This document shows, piece by piece, positions 18,492 through 27,927 of a DNA stretch of 64,000 bases (position 1 is its first letter; every line of letters starts with the position of its first letter). Origin of the DNA: DATEKX01 sp963726785 (GTDB taxonomy: Bacteria > Acidobacteriota > Blastocatellia > UBA7656); the NCBI GenBank assembly GCA_963726785.1, contig CAVSDJ010000007.1, positions 2,170,001-2,234,000 on the forward strand, in the 5' to 3' direction. The notes under the pieces are model-generated. The model saw only the letters and a program-made list of their open reading frames with translations, was not told the DNA's origin and made no database searches. The position numbers and the translations under genes were made by a program.

Positions 18492-20991
18492 ATGCCCTTA
18501 ATGGCGTTCTTCGTGACGGCCCTTCTGCTGTCTGCTTCCGACTCGCTTGCTTTCAAGCAAAGCGGCATAGCAGAAAGCAACCGCCAGTCATCGGAAGTCT
18601 GCAAGAAAAGCGGAAGAGTTGTTCCAAGACGCTTTGCTTCTGTCTGCCACTAAAGACAGCGAATCAACACGCCAGCGACTGCAAGAGGCCATGCGTTTAT
18701 GGGCGCAGATAGGTAAGCCGGAAAAAGCAGCGCAGGCGGCTCTGCAGGTGGGAGATCGCTATAAACAGGTCAGGAAATATCAAGATGCCCTGTATTGTTA
18801 CAAGCAGGCATTAGGCGTAAAATCACTCCCCGGCTCAATCAGGCTGAACGCCTTGAATGCCCTCGCACTGTTTTATGCTCAACTGTATCAAAGCGATTTG
18901 GCGCTGCATTATTTCACCGAATCCCTCAAGCAGGCGCGCGCCATTAAAGATCTCTCGGCGCAGGTATTTGCCTTAACCAGACTGGCCAATCTTTATTATC
19001 AGCAGGGTGATAAGGCGCAAGCCCTGGCCCAGATCACGAAAGCGCAGAAGTTAAACGAGCAAAGGAATGCTGATGCTGATCCGGCCTTGCTGTATCTGCT
19101 TGGTCAGATTCGCCAGGAAGAAGGATCGATTGAGGATGCGAAAGGCGCTTTTGAAGAAGCTTTGGCGATCTATAGAAAACAGGGCAATGTCGAGGGGGAA
19201 GTCAGAACATTATGTTCGATTTCAACTATCTCCTTGCTCGCTTCGCAGAAGGAAGAAGCTCTCAAACAAGCCGTACAGGCTGTTGAACTGGCGGACAAAA
19301 ATTACAAACGAATGGTGAGCGCTGAGGATAAAGCGAGCGCCAGAGAATTGCAATGGCGCTCACTGGCCAGCCGCGCACGCGCAGAGCGCGCAGTTGGGAA
19401 AACGGATAAAGCGATCAAACTTATGAATTTGCGGTAGCTCAGTTCGAGGGTGTGTGGTTGGGCCGCTATATAGCCACAGAAGCCAGTTCGATTGCTTCAA
19501 GAGAAGAAGCTCAGAGGGCATATCGCGAACTCGTAGATGTCTTGATGGAACAGGGGAAAATCGAGAAGGCGTATGCGTATGTAGAACACGCCAAAGCTCG
19601 GGCGATAATGAATTTGACCAAAGCACAACAGGCGACGCCGACGCCCGACAGTAGTAAGCAAGCAGCAACCCTGCCTGATCCATCTCAATTAATCGCCCAC
19701 AAGCCCTCTTCAAACCTCAACCCGGAACGACAAGCGCGACTTCAAAAAGATAAAAGCGACGTAGAACGTAAGCTGCAAGAGGAGCAGGTACAAGCTGAAA
19801 TAGGTCATTCCAGAGAGCGTCTTGTCTGGGCGAGCCTTGCCAAAACCGATCAACTGCAAAAACAGATGGCGGGGAATCAGACGGCGCTGGTGGAATTTTT
19901 TTTGGACGAGAACCGCTCATTCGTCTGGTTGTTTACGCGTGGCGAGGTCTTTGTTAAGACCCTTCCGGCTGGTAAAGAAATCGAGAAAGCGGTCAGGTCG
20001 TATTTAGAAACTCTCGCCGCCATCCCCAGATCGCCTGGGCAGAGAAAGGGATCAGACCAAACTGAGAGATCAAGCCGAAGCGCTTTTCTCTGATCTGTTC
20101 GGCAGCTTGTCCAGGCAGCTTGAGCCGGGCCAACGGTTAATCGTGGTGCCCGATGGCTTGCTTCATTATTTGCCTTTCGAGACGTTGATTCATAACGAAC
20201 GCTATTTAATCGAAGATCATGAGATCAGCTACAGTCCATCCACGAGTATGTTGGGTGTATTACAGGATTCAAGAAACAGAGTTGATAGCGAGGATAGCAT
20301 GGAGATTCTTGCTGTTGGCGACCCGGTCTTCGAGCCGGGGTCGAAAGCCATTGGCGGCAAGGGGATGAGATACGGTTCAAATAAGATGATGCGACAGAGG
20401 GCTGCCGCTCGCGGATTCAGTTTACCGCCGCTGCCAAGGACGCGGGATGAGGTTCAGTTTATAGCCAGCCTCTTTCCCGCCGACCGGCGAAAGCTGCTTA
20501 CGGGAATGGCAAGCACTGAGGGGGCCATCAAGCACGAATCGCTGCGTCGCTACCGGCGCTTGCATTTTGCAACTCATAGCCTGATTGACGAGAGATCGCC
20601 TTTGCGCTCCGCCGTGGCGCTGACACCGGATAATAATTCGGGAGAAGATGGCTTTCTCGAAATGAGTGAGATTTCGAGGCTGAATTTGGATTGTGATTTG
20701 GTGGTTGTGAGCGCTTGTCAGACGGGACGCGGGCAACTGCTATCAGGAGAAGGGATTGTCGGATTGAGTTGGGCATTCTTGAGGGCCGGTGCGCGTTCGG
20801 TCGTCGTGAGTCTATGGAACGTCACCGACATTTCAACTAGCCAACTGATGAAGAATTTCTATCAAAATATGACTGACGGATTAAGCAACTCAGCGGCTTT
20901 GCGAAAGGCGAAACTCCAGATGCTCAATAGCGGCAAAGGGACGAATCATCCGTACTACTGGTCGGCCTTTGTCATAGTTGGCAAGCCTTAG
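18492..20991 (+). pseudogene. TPR-CHAT protein, split by three frameshifts
   Basis: Joined, the pieces give one exported protein: a signal peptide from ATG 18492 (MPLMAFFVTALLLSASDSLA), a row of tetratricopeptide repeats (for example AAQAALQVGDRYKQVRKYQD and ALALFYAQLYQSDLALHYF), a linker, and a C-terminal CHAT peptidase-like domain with His in LHFATHSL and Cys in VVVSACQTGRGQLLSGEG. The frame changes near 18605 (at AAAA), 19420 and 20040. Each piece is otherwise well kept. Related TPR-CHAT proteins are common in cyanobacteria and Acidobacteriota and are thought to act as proteases or scaffolds. Confidence 0.75.
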
Positions 20992-21013
20992 AGCAAAGCG
21001 GCTCAAACGTTTG

Positions 21014-21628
21014 ATGTGCGAATGTATGGGTCTACCAACTGAACAAAGTCTGGTTAAGGCGAGCAAGGAAACCGATTGGGCCGATTGGATTTGGCAAATC
21101 ACCCTTGGCAATGCGACCGCCGAAGAGGAACTGTTTCGCCGGTACAAAGATGGCATTGCCATCATCATTGGCCGCATCGTTCATAACGAGTCTGTCACCG
21201 AAGATCTCTCTCAGGAGACGTTTAGAATATCGCTGGAGAAGATCAGGGATGGCGATGTGCGCGAACCCAAAAGGCTCTCCGGTTTCATCTGCGGCGTGGC
21301 GCGAAACCTGGCCCTTGACTACGTCCGCAAAATGCGACGACTGACGAATCAGGAAGAGGTATTTGACGCCGAACAGATTCGTGATCCGCAACCGGATCAG
21401 TTTGAACAGCTCTGGCGCAAAGAAAGAGCTGAGATTGTGCGAAAGGTGATAAACGATATAAAAGTTGACCGCGACAGGGAAGTGCTTTTCCGTTACTACA
21501 TCGCCGAAGAAGATAAAGACCAGATATGCGCCGATCTGAGTCTGACCAGTCACCAGTTCAACAGTGTCATTTTCAGGGCGCTCAAGCGCTACAAGAAGCT
21601 TTACATAAAGCGGTTTGGCAAACCCTGA
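21014..21628 (+). CDS. ECF-type RNA polymerase sigma factor
   Basis: Region 2 is EEELFRRYKDGIAIIIGRIV with EDLSQETFRISLEKI, followed by LSGFICGVARNLALDYVRK. Region 4 (DREVLFRYYIAEEDKDQICADLSLTSHQFNSVIFRALKRYK, read in two parts) is a helix-turn-helix. It follows the TPR-CHAT gene closely and precedes a membrane anti-sigma-like gene. Start choice among TTG 20978, ATG 21014 and ATG 21026 is uncertain because no clear ribosome-binding site is seen. Confidence 0.87.
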   Translation: MCECMGLPTEQSLVKASKETDWADWIWQITLGNATAEEELFRRYKDGIAIIIGRIVHNESVTEDLSQETFRISLEKIRDGDVREPKRLSGFICGVARNLALDYVRKMRRLTNQEEVFDAEQIRDPQPDQFEQLWRKERAEIVRKVINDIKVDRDREVLFRYYIAEEDKDQICADLSLTSHQFNSVIFRALKRYKKLYIKRFGKP

Positions 21629-21700
21629 CAAAGATTTTCAAATGTGCTGTCATAATTACATATTTATGAACACTTTCAGTTTAGGGTTATTTTAATAGCA

Positions 21701-22579
21701 ATGGAACATGAGGAAATAGACAAATTCAACCTCATTGATCGCTATTTGATGGGGAAGTTGCTGGCAGAAGAGCGCGCCTGCTTCGAGGAGCATTTTGTTG
21801 ATTGCCCGCAATGCATTGCCCATCTACAAACGACGAAAAACTTCATGCAAGACCTGCGATTTGTCGCGGCGGAGCAAGCGTCTCAAATAAATCGTCACCA
21901 GCCGAAAAAAGCATTCTGGAGGTTTCCGCAAGTCCTATTGGGTAAGCCCATGGCGACGGCAATGGGTTGTTTGTTGATCGCGGCTGCCATCAGCGGGTTT
22001 TTTTTAGTAAACCACACGCGACGTTTGCGGGCTGAGATAAATCAAGCAGAAAGTCTCTCTAAGCAATGGGAACAACTATATGAGCAAGCTATTTCGGCGG
22101 ACAGGAAGCATCAGGAGACGGAGTTGCAACAGGCCGAGCAATTGCGAGCCCTGGAAGCAAGGCTGAAGGATGAGGAAGCGCAACGCACAAAAATAGCGGC
22201 AGAACTCGGTCGGCAGATGCACTCGGAAGGCAATCTGCCCATATTCGTTTTGGCTTCTATCAGAGGCGGTGGGCCGAATACTTCTGAAGCGATTAATCAA
22301 ATTACCGTTTCCCGCTCGTCCGCAATGTTTGCTTTTTACATACCGCTTGAAGGGGAACTGCAATTTAAAAATTATCGCATAACAATTGATGATCGTAATA
22401 GTCTTGTTTGGAAAAGCCGCAATTTGACACCAGACCTGAAATCAGACTCTCTTTCTATCTGGTTCAAACGAGAGCGCTTCCGGCCCGGCGATTACTCTTT
22501 GACGGTCGAGGGCTTCGAAAAGGAGGGCGGAAAGGCCATCATTGGCAAATATCCTTTCTCGATCACGAAGACGCCTTGA
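21701..22579 (+). CDS. Membrane anti-sigma-like zinc-finger protein
   Basis: The N-terminus (IDRYLMGKLLAEERACFEEH then CPQCIAHL) is the zf-HC2-type anti-sigma domain. One membrane segment (AMGCLLIAAAISGFFLV) is followed by a coiled coil (about residues 110-165) and an extracytoplasmic beta-rich domain. It lies downstream of the ECF sigma gene and is its probable regulator, sensing envelope state; the signal is unknown. Confidence 0.75.
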   Translation: MEHEEIDKFNLIDRYLMGKLLAEERACFEEHFVDCPQCIAHLQTTKNFMQDLRFVAAEQASQINRHQPKKAFWRFPQVLLGKPMATAMGCLLIAAAISGFFLVNHTRRLRAEINQAESLSKQWEQLYEQAISADRKHQETELQQAEQLRALEARLKDEEAQRTKIAAELGRQMHSEGNLPIFVLASIRGGGPNTSEAINQITVSRSSAMFAFYIPLEGELQFKNYRITIDDRNSLVWKSRNLTPDLKSDSLSIWFKRERFRPGDYSLTVEGFEKEGGKAIIGKYPFSITKTP

Positions 22580-22816
22580 GATTGGATGTTTCAAGGAGTT
22601 GATAATAGAGGCGTGCTAAATTTTTTTTTAACATTCCTGTAATAATTTTCAGTTCTCAATCACTTTATGATTGGACATAGCCCGGTAAAGAGGTACCGCT
22701 TTGCTTGGGTCTTATACAGCGAAGCTTCAGCCAGTTCAGGTTGTTCAAGCCATCAACCTGATCAGTGGGCTGGTAGGTTGCTTGGATGAGTTTGTACAAG
22801 CAACACTGGGAGAACC
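22580..22816. other. Intergenic stretch, no gene seen
   Basis: No ORF with a ribosome-binding site is visible here. A T-rich run near 22620 follows the anti-sigma gene without an obvious stem. The rest is unassigned and leads into a structured inverted repeat. Confidence 0.3.
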
Positions 22817-22886
22817 GTGTGGCAAGGGTAGTTACTACACATCGTGAAAGCTTTCCGATGTGGCCCAGAGGGTTCCCTTGCCACAC
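22817..22886. repeat. Nested inverted repeat, possible structured RNA
   Basis: GTGTGGCAAGGG (22817-22828) pairs perfectly with CCCTTGCCACAC (22875-22886), and inside it CACATCG (22838-22844) pairs with CGATGTG (22856-22862). The two stacked helices are separated by internal loops. It may be an element end or an RNA; no T-run follows, so it is not a classical terminator. Confidence 0.5.
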
Positions 22887-23044
22887 AGTTCCTCTGCTGT
22901 GCCAGCTTTAATTGGCTCAACTCAACATCAGATGGTGGATAGAGATATCCGTCCATCTGGCTGAAATACGCTCACAGCCTCATTCAAACGGTTGTGGTGC
23001 AAATTTAAGGAAGAGGATTAGCAATCAGAATTCAGTGATCAATC

Positions 23045-23280
23045 TTATGCAGCCAACACTGTTTCCCATATCAGAGGTGCTCGCTCTTTACTGAGTGAAA
23101 TATCGAACTGCCCTCTCTTGATCTTATGCTCTAATTCAATCCCGCCAATAGTGACTGCTGCATTCTCGAACTTCTTGAATCCGCGCATTGGATAAATTCG
23201 CTGTTTCACTCGCCTGCGCTGCCTGATTCATCTCAATTAGATTTTCAATGTAGACGGGGACATAAGACGGATTGATTTGG
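23045..23280 (-). pseudogene. IS6-like transposase C-terminal remnant
   Basis: Read on the minus strand, one frame ends with RRRVKQRIYPMRGFKKFENA, then VTIGGIELEHKIKRGQF, which matches the C-terminal end of IS6-family transposases (KxRxxPMxGFKxF, GIEL, IxKGQ). The preceding IENLIEMNQ lies in another frame. Only about 80 residues remain and no ends are recognisable, so this is a decayed copy. Confidence 0.5.
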
Positions 23281-23340
23281 TTGAGGGATTCACCCTGTCA
23301 TAGAGTTCCCTACATAGACTGAAATCTAACTTGGAAAATG

Positions 23341-23571
23341 CTATAAGCCAGGGTCGTCTATCGGCCTGAGACAACCTAACATACACTCACACCGTTCTTC
23401 GGCATTACCTGGAGATGGAAACATCTTAGCGCAGGCCGCTGTACATTCCGGGTCAAACTGGGCATTCGGCGGCGGATTCATTAGACATGGGTCTGGTTCA
23501 CTAGAACTCGCCATAGCAGTAAAGACAAATGCCAATAAGATAACTAACAGAATTATAGCCCTTCTCGTCAT
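23341..23571 (-). CDS. Small secreted Cys-rich protein
   Basis: A 76-aa protein with a signal peptide (IILLVILLAFVFTAMA) and a mature part holding six Cys (CTAACAKMF and CECMLGC). GGAG lies shortly before the ATG on the minus strand. Composition and C-x3-C spacing resemble the 17270 protein. The function is unknown. Confidence 0.55.
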   Translation of the reverse strand: MTRRAIILLVILLAFVFTAMASSSEPDPCLMNPPPNAQFDPECTAACAKMFPSPGNAEERCECMLGCLRPIDDPGL

Positions 23572-23801
23572 AATACTCTCCTTTCTAGGTAGCGCGTTCT
23601 ATGTCAAAAAATTATTAGAGTCAATTGGAAAGAAGATTACATTTGGAACAAGCCTGCCTGGGCAACTTCTCTTACTGAATGCCCCTGACATACTGGCTTG
23701 GAATGAGTTGGTAGCTTACACAACCTTTCATTGCAAAATCTCTTGTTGCTGTTCTAGACTAGCACCCATCAGTTTTACTTTTAACCTCGGAGGTGATTTC
23801 A

Positions 23802-23906
23802 ATGCGTAAAATGAAAACATTCGTAGCAGTTCTGATGGCGGTATTTGTATTGGGTGGTGAAGGTTTAAGGTTTTACAGAATATTTTTATCAATAAACTTT
23901 TCCTGA
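23802..23906 (+). CDS. Tiny ORF with signal-peptide-like sequence
   Basis: This 34-codon frame (MRKMKTFVAVLMAVFVLGG...) has an excellent GGAGGTGATTTCA before ATG. It looks like the 5' end of a secreted-protein gene that was truncated when the DNA to its right was replaced. It overlaps the end of the opposing Cys/His-rich gene. Confidence 0.35.
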   Translation: MRKMKTFVAVLMAVFVLGGEGLRFYRIFLSINFS

Positions 23907-24121
23907 TCCTTTTGAGGTATCGGGGCTGGGGTGAGGAGGGCTATTGCTTTTTCTATACCGCCAATTTCATCGTGGCAAAAGCATTTACATCTGCGGCATC
24001 CGTGTCCGTGCTTTTCGCACCACGTACATATCTTCGCTATACCTTTCAGTTCATCTAATATTTTCAGCCTATCTTTGGCGATAACTTGATTGGTGTGTCT
24101 TGCGAATAAAATCTTTAACAT
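23873..24121 (-). CDS. Small Cys/His-rich protein, probable metal binder
   Basis: The 82-aa product contains CTWCEKHGHGCRRCKCFCH, a dense cluster of Cys and His suggesting zinc binding. It starts 9 bp after the preceding small frame. No family is recognised and the ribosome-binding site is weak. Confidence 0.45.
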   Translation of the reverse strand: MLKILFARHTNQVIAKDRLKILDELKGIAKICTWCEKHGHGCRRCKCFCHDEIGGIEKAIALLTPAPIPQKDQEKFIDKNIL

Positions 24122-24130
24122 TATCTGGGT

Positions 24131-24244
24131 TTACGAGGCTGCCGGGTCTTTCATACATCTCACCTCGCCGTCATCGTAAACAAACTCATATTCAAACTCT
24201 TTCTCCCACTCCTCAGCAGCTATGTTGTTGGGGGCGTTGGTCAT
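24131..24244 (-). CDS. Possible very small acidic ORF
   Basis: A 37-codon frame (MTNAPNNIAAEEWEKEFEYE...) lies between intI and the Cys/His-rich gene on the same strand. No Shine-Dalgarno site is seen. It may be chance. Confidence 0.25.
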   Translation of the reverse strand: MTNAPNNIAAEEWEKEFEYEFVYDDGEVRCMKDPAAS

Positions 24245-24372
24245 TGAAGAGAAAGAAGATTGTTTTCCAGTAGGTAGATAAGCATCTTGGCGCGGGCGTG
24301 GATGTATCAATGGGCAACCTGGTGTCCAGACTCGAAGGCCATTCGAAAGCACTGAATGATGCGTCAAAAGGA

Positions 24373-25329
24373 TCAGCTTCTGTCCAAAGGACTCCTCACA
24401 CCTTTTCCTCCTCGATTCAGTACGTGCGTGTAGATCATCGTAGTGCTTACGTCTTGATGGCCCAGCAATTCTTGCACGGTACGTATATCGTAGCCGTCCT
24501 CTAACAAGTGGGTAGCAAAGCTATGTCGAAATGTGTGGCAACTACCGGGCTTGCTAATGCCCGCTGTTCGTATTGCTGCTTTGACCGCTTTCTGTAACAC
24601 TTGCTCATTCACATGGTGGCGTCGCACTGCTTGAGAGCGCGGGTCAATAGAGCGCTTCGATGCCGGAAAGACATACTGCCAGTGCCATTCCCGGTTGGCA
24701 TTGCGATATTTCCTCTCCAGAGCGAAAGGCAAGTAAGCCTCGCCGTATCCTTCATCAAGGTCAAGCTTGTGAAGGGCTTTAACTTTAGCCAGATGCCTGT
24801 GCATTTGTGGTCTGACAGAGTCAGGTAGTATGGTGACGCGGTCCCTCCCGCCTTTGCCATCGCGGACTATTACCTGACTCATGCTGAAATCCAAATCTTT
24901 GACGCGGAGTCTCAGACACTCCATCAATCTCAGACCAGAGCCGTACAAGAGGCTTGCCATCAGCCAAAGCGAGCCATCGAGGTGACCTAAAATAGCCTGT
25001 ACTTCCGCCTTGGTGAAGACGACAGGCAACCTTGAAGGCTTCTGAGCCCGCTCTACATTGTCAAGCCAGTCTAGCGGCTGTTTAAGAACATCTCTGTAAA
25101 GGAACAGGATAGCGCTCATAGCCTGATTCTGAGTAGAAGCAGCAACATTCCTATCTAAAGCGAGGTGAGAAAGGAAGGCAGTGACTTCAAGGTGGCCCAT
25201 ATCAGAAGGGTGGCGTTTGTTGTGGAATAGGATAAACTCTTTAACCCATCGGAGGTAAGCTTGTTCAGTCCTGATGCTGAAATGTCTAACTCGGATGGTG
25301 TTGCGAACCTGATCGAGAAGTTTAGGCAT
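24373..25329 (-). CDS. intI: Integron integrase IntI (tyrosine recombinase)
   Basis: IntI recombines attI and folded attC sites to gain, lose and shuffle cassettes. The 318-aa protein has an N-terminal SAM-like domain (residues 1-90) and the catalytic set: Arg134 (LLYGSGLRLMECLRLRVKDL), Lys159 (DGKGGRDR), His265-Arg268 (HTFRHSFATHLL), His291 (LLGHQDVSTT) and Tyr300 (MIYTHVLNRG). The extra domain specific to IntI is present around 205-235 (REWHWQYVFPAS). It is transcribed away from the cassettes, the classical layout. All catalytic residues are intact, so it should be active. Confidence 0.95.
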   Translation of the reverse strand: MPKLLDQVRNTIRVRHFSIRTEQAYLRWVKEFILFHNKRHPSDMGHLEVTAFLSHLALDRNVAASTQNQAMSAILFLYRDVLKQPLDWLDNVERAQKPSRLPVVFTKAEVQAILGHLDGSLWLMASLLYGSGLRLMECLRLRVKDLDFSMSQVIVRDGKGGRDRVTILPDSVRPQMHRHLAKVKALHKLDLDEGYGEAYLPFALERKYRNANREWHWQYVFPASKRSIDPRSQAVRRHHVNEQVLQKAVKAAIRTAGISKPGSCHTFRHSFATHLLEDGYDIRTVQELLGHQDVSTTMIYTHVLNRGGKGVRSPLDRS

Positions 25330-25339
25330 AAAAAGTAAG

Positions 25340-25470
25340 AAAAGACGTATAACTAAGCGAAAGGCTGCTAAGTTATATTTAAGAGATAAGGATACCGGGA
25401 ATGAGGTAGATTATACGTCGTAAAAGAAGTAAAATTCTACTTCTTTTACGAGGTCTACTTCTAGTTAGAC
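25340..25470 (+). other. attI recombination site and intI 5' region
   Basis: The first cassette joins at GTTAGAC (25464-25470), with cleavage expected after its G. To its left lie core-like GTATAAC (25347-25353) and TTATACGTC (25411-25419) in inverted orientation, candidate extra IntI-binding sites, and a 13-bp palindrome. On the minus strand TATAAT (25410-25415) could be the -10 of intI, without a good -35. The exact left limit is uncertain. Confidence 0.65.
25419..25450. promoter_or_regulatory. Perfect 13-bp inverted repeat beside attI
   Basis: CGTAAAAGAAGTA and TACTTCTTTTACG flank a 6-nt loop, 14 bp from the attI crossover. It overlaps the expected -35 area of intI. It could be an operator for the integrase promoter or a stem in attI. 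Confidence 0.5.
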
Positions 25471-25675
25471 AGTCGCGTACGAAATAGAGTGAGTACTCGC
25501 ACGCCTCCGCGCCGCTAGTGGGCGACATTGTTCCGAGTCACCGCCGCGCCGCAGTAGCGTTAGGCTGAATATGCAAATAGAAAGAATGAGCAGCATCATG
25601 CTAGCTAACACTGTAGGATTGATTCGGCAGCAAGCGGCGCGGCAGTGCGCGCAGAGGCGTGTGACAAGACACGAT
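25471..25675 (+). ncRNA. Cassette 1: ORF-less family B, candidate structured RNA
   Basis: This is the first, hence most recently inserted, cassette (205 bp). GCCGCGCCGC near the first third pairs perfectly with GCGGCGCGGC near the end (helix P3). The leading TCGCGT faces ACACGA with one mismatch. No frame has a ribosome-binding site and start. Confidence 0.55.
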
Positions 25676-25778
25676 GTCTAACTATTGCATGCAGCGGAGC
25701 GCAGTATGCAAATTTCACATGGTTCGCACTAGCTGAGTCGGTCAACAGCCCCGCGCCCGCTGATGCCGGGCGTTGGGC
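25676..25778 (+). other. attC1 (type II)
   Basis: Core R'' GTCTAAC (25676-25682) and R' GTTGGGC (25772-25778); 103 bp, with a GCGCAG change in the left arm. Confidence 0.85.
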
Positions 25779-25812
25779 GGCTATTCTCGACAACAGTCAG
25801 ATGAGGTGAACC

Positions 25813-26226
25813 ATGAAAGCGAAAATAATATGCTTAACTTTACTGTTATTTCTAGGAGGCTGCGAGAGCTACTCAGGAAATAAAGAAAGTGCGCGTAAAT
25901 TGGCAGAGGGTGGAGAGTGGATAGTTAAATTCACGGAATTTGATAAGGTTCCGGAAAGGCGCAATCCCGATGGTACTACAACAACTACAACTTTTGGCTC
26001 GGCTTGTGCATATTGTGAAGGTGAGGAGGGTATTCAGGTTAGGATCGGCAAGAATCCAGACCCATATGACGTTGGAGATGAGGCACTATGCATCTTGAAA
26101 TCCCATCCTCAATTTGCAGACTTTGCGCGATTACGTAGAGGGGACAAAGTACGTTTTGAGTTTACAGATACTCCGATTCAGACTGTATGCAGAACCGATG
26201 GCATGTTCATAAAACTTAAACGGTAG
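25813..26226 (+). CDS. Cassette 2: small lipoprotein of unknown function
   Basis: The 137-aa product has a lipoprotein signal ending LFLGGC, so it is an envelope protein anchored at Cys. The mature part has CAYCEGEEG and later Cys residues, and no family I recognise. GAGGTGAACC just before ATG is a good ribosome-binding site. It fills the cassette between attC1 and attC2. Confidence 0.75.
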   Translation: MKAKIICLTLLLFLGGCESYSGNKESARKLAEGGEWIVKFTEFDKVPERRNPDGTTTTTTFGSACAYCEGEEGIQVRIGKNPDPYDVGDEALCILKSHPQFADFARLRRGDKVRFEFTDTPIQTVCRTDGMFIKLKR

Positions 26227-26271
26227 GATTACTATATTCCTGAAAGGTTCTTCTGGATTGATATACACGCC

Positions 26272-26364
26272 GCCCAACAATCGCATGCAGTGGAGCGCGG
26301 CGAGCGAATTTCTTATCATACTTTCAGTGTTATGCGCCGCGCCCACTGATGCGCGGCGTTAGGC
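26272..26364 (+). other. attC2 (type II/III mixture)
   Basis: R'' GCCCAAC and R' GTTAGGC bound 93 bp. The arm GCAGTGGAGC faces GCCCACTG, a compensatory change against the usual GCAGCGG/CCGCTG. Confidence 0.85.
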
Positions 26365-26404
26365 TTGCTTAAACAGTTCGCCGACAACTTGAGTAATTCG
26401 CACT

Positions 26405-27088
26405 ATGACTTGGAAAGATTATCAGGAAGAGACCGCTGAGTTTTTTCGCTCTCTTGGCCTAGAAGCCCAGACGGATGCAAGAGTCCAAGGAGTTCGTACG
26501 CAGCACGATATTGACGTACTGGTTAAATCGCACCACGCCGGCTTTGAGGTAACCTGGATCGTTGAATGCAAGAAATGGAATACAAGAGTTTCAAAGCTTC
26601 ATGTTCTAGCACTTCGCGAAATAGTGAGCGACCTAGGTGCGGATAGAGGTATCTTACTCTCGGAAAGCGGATTTCAAAGCGGAGCCATCGAGGCAGCTAA
26701 CTTGACAAATGTTCAAGTCACCTCTCTTTCGGAAGCCCGAATCAAATCTGAGCATGACATCAATGCTATGCGCCTACGCGACCTTTACGACCGCACAGAG
26801 ACCTGCAAGGCAAGGTACTGGGATATTCCTAAATACACTCGAATTGAGCATGGTCTGCGTCCAGATGTCGGAGCGATTGGCTACTCTGGTAATATCGTAA
26901 TATCGGCTGCGGAAGAGTTGCTGAGCAAAGGCTTACGAGGCAAATACCCTTTCACTGTCGATGCGATGATTCATCCCCCTTTAGCTAAGGTTCCAGAGAC
27001 GATTACATCTGCTAGACAAATAATTAAAATAGTGGACGTGATGATTACTGATCTAGAATCAAAGCTGGACGGTGCAACGCAAGCCTAA
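26405..27088 (+). CDS. Cassette 3: Mrr-like restriction endonuclease-fold protein
   Basis: The N-terminal 100 residues form a PD-(D/E)XK nuclease core: the acidic strand QHDIDVLVKSH and the catalytic E-x-K of WIVECKKWNTRV, followed by ALREIVSDLGADRGILLSES, as in Mrr-type enzymes that cut modified DNA. The C-terminal 100 residues are unassigned. A defence role is inferred. No methyltransferase partner is in the cassette, which fits a modification-dependent or standalone enzyme. Confidence 0.75.
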   Translation: MTWKDYQEETAEFFRSLGLEAQTDARVQGVRTQHDIDVLVKSHHAGFEVTWIVECKKWNTRVSKLHVLALREIVSDLGADRGILLSESGFQSGAIEAANLTNVQVTSLSEARIKSEHDINAMRLRDLYDRTETCKARYWDIPKYTRIEHGLRPDVGAIGYSGNIVISAAEELLSKGLRGKYPFTVDAMIHPPLAKVPETITSARQIIKIVDVMITDLESKLDGATQA

Positions 27089-27175
27089 CAACTGCATACA
27101 GCGGAGGCCGCGAAGCACACTTCTTATGGTTACTTTCAATGCCGTTCGCGGCCCCGCTGATGCTGGGCGTTAGGT
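27083..27175 (+). other. attC3 (type I)
   Basis: R'' GCCTAAC overlaps the stop of the nuclease gene; R' is GTTAGGT. Length 93 bp. Confidence 0.88.
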
Positions 27176-27300
27176 CGCTAGCAAGTATGAGTAAATGGGT
27201 GGGTGCTGAAAATGGAATACGGCTTTGTTCTTGCAATTAGGTTAATGGAGGGTTAAAAATTAACACTCTCGTTTATTTGGCGAAATAGCTAGCCCTAAAA

Positions 27301-27894
27301 ATGGACAAGTTTATTCAATTAATATCGGTTCTTCAGTACTTGGCGCTTATCGTTTCGGCAGCATGGATTTACAGGCTTTATTTGATCAGACGTGAAGGGG
27401 AGCCGGGTGGAGAGCTTGAGATCAATGTTGATTTCGTAGGAAAGCAAAATGCCAAGTGGTTGATAGAGGTGTCGGCTATCCTCACAAACAAGAGCTTTGT
27501 CCGCCACAAGTATGAGAACTTTCAAGTAGTAGTTCGTTTTTTAAAGCCAGAAGACATAATCGAAGACAGAATCCCAGATCATAATAAGAAGCCGACAAAC
27601 TACCAGATCAACTGCCCGCGTACGATAGATGAACGCATTGACGGAAAGAAGCGTTACTTTTCTAATGCAGAATATATCAATCCGAGACTGAGTTTTAGAC
27701 ATAGCTACATTACTTTTGTTCCAGAAGAAGCAACGTTTATATGGGTACAATGCAAGTTGCAATTCTATACAAAACCCCATTGGCTCGCATGGAAGAATAA
27801 CAAGGAGAAAAAAAACGCTCAGAAGCTTTTCAAGGTCCCTAGAGAGGAGTCAGGGAAAGATGTGATGAGCATTGAGAACACGAGTCCTGAGTAG
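27301..27894 (+). CDS. Cassette 4: hypothetical protein with N-terminal membrane anchor
   Basis: One hydrophobic segment (IQLISVLQYLALIVSAAWIYRLYLI) is followed by a beta-rich, basic domain of about 165 residues. The charge pattern places this domain in the cytoplasm. No family is recognised. It lies 125 bp after attC3, leaving room for its own promoter. Confidence 0.6.
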   Translation: MDKFIQLISVLQYLALIVSAAWIYRLYLIRREGEPGGELEINVDFVGKQNAKWLIEVSAILTNKSFVRHKYENFQVVVRFLKPEDIIEDRIPDHNKKPTNYQINCPRTIDERIDGKKRYFSNAEYINPRLSFRHSYITFVPEEATFIWVQCKLQFYTKPHWLAWKNNKEKKNAQKLFKVPREESGKDVMSIENTSPE

Positions 27895-27927
27895 GCCGAA
27901 GGGTATATTTGATGAAAACAAACCGCA

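Noticed and set aside
22796..22890. Group II intron domain resembling GTGAAAGC hairpins
   Set aside because: The fold lacks a proper domain V sequence and no reverse transcriptase gene is near.
24131..24367. 78-codon frame directly after intI
   Set aside because: Its first 41 codons lack a start signal and look non-coding; only a 37-codon inner frame is kept at low confidence.
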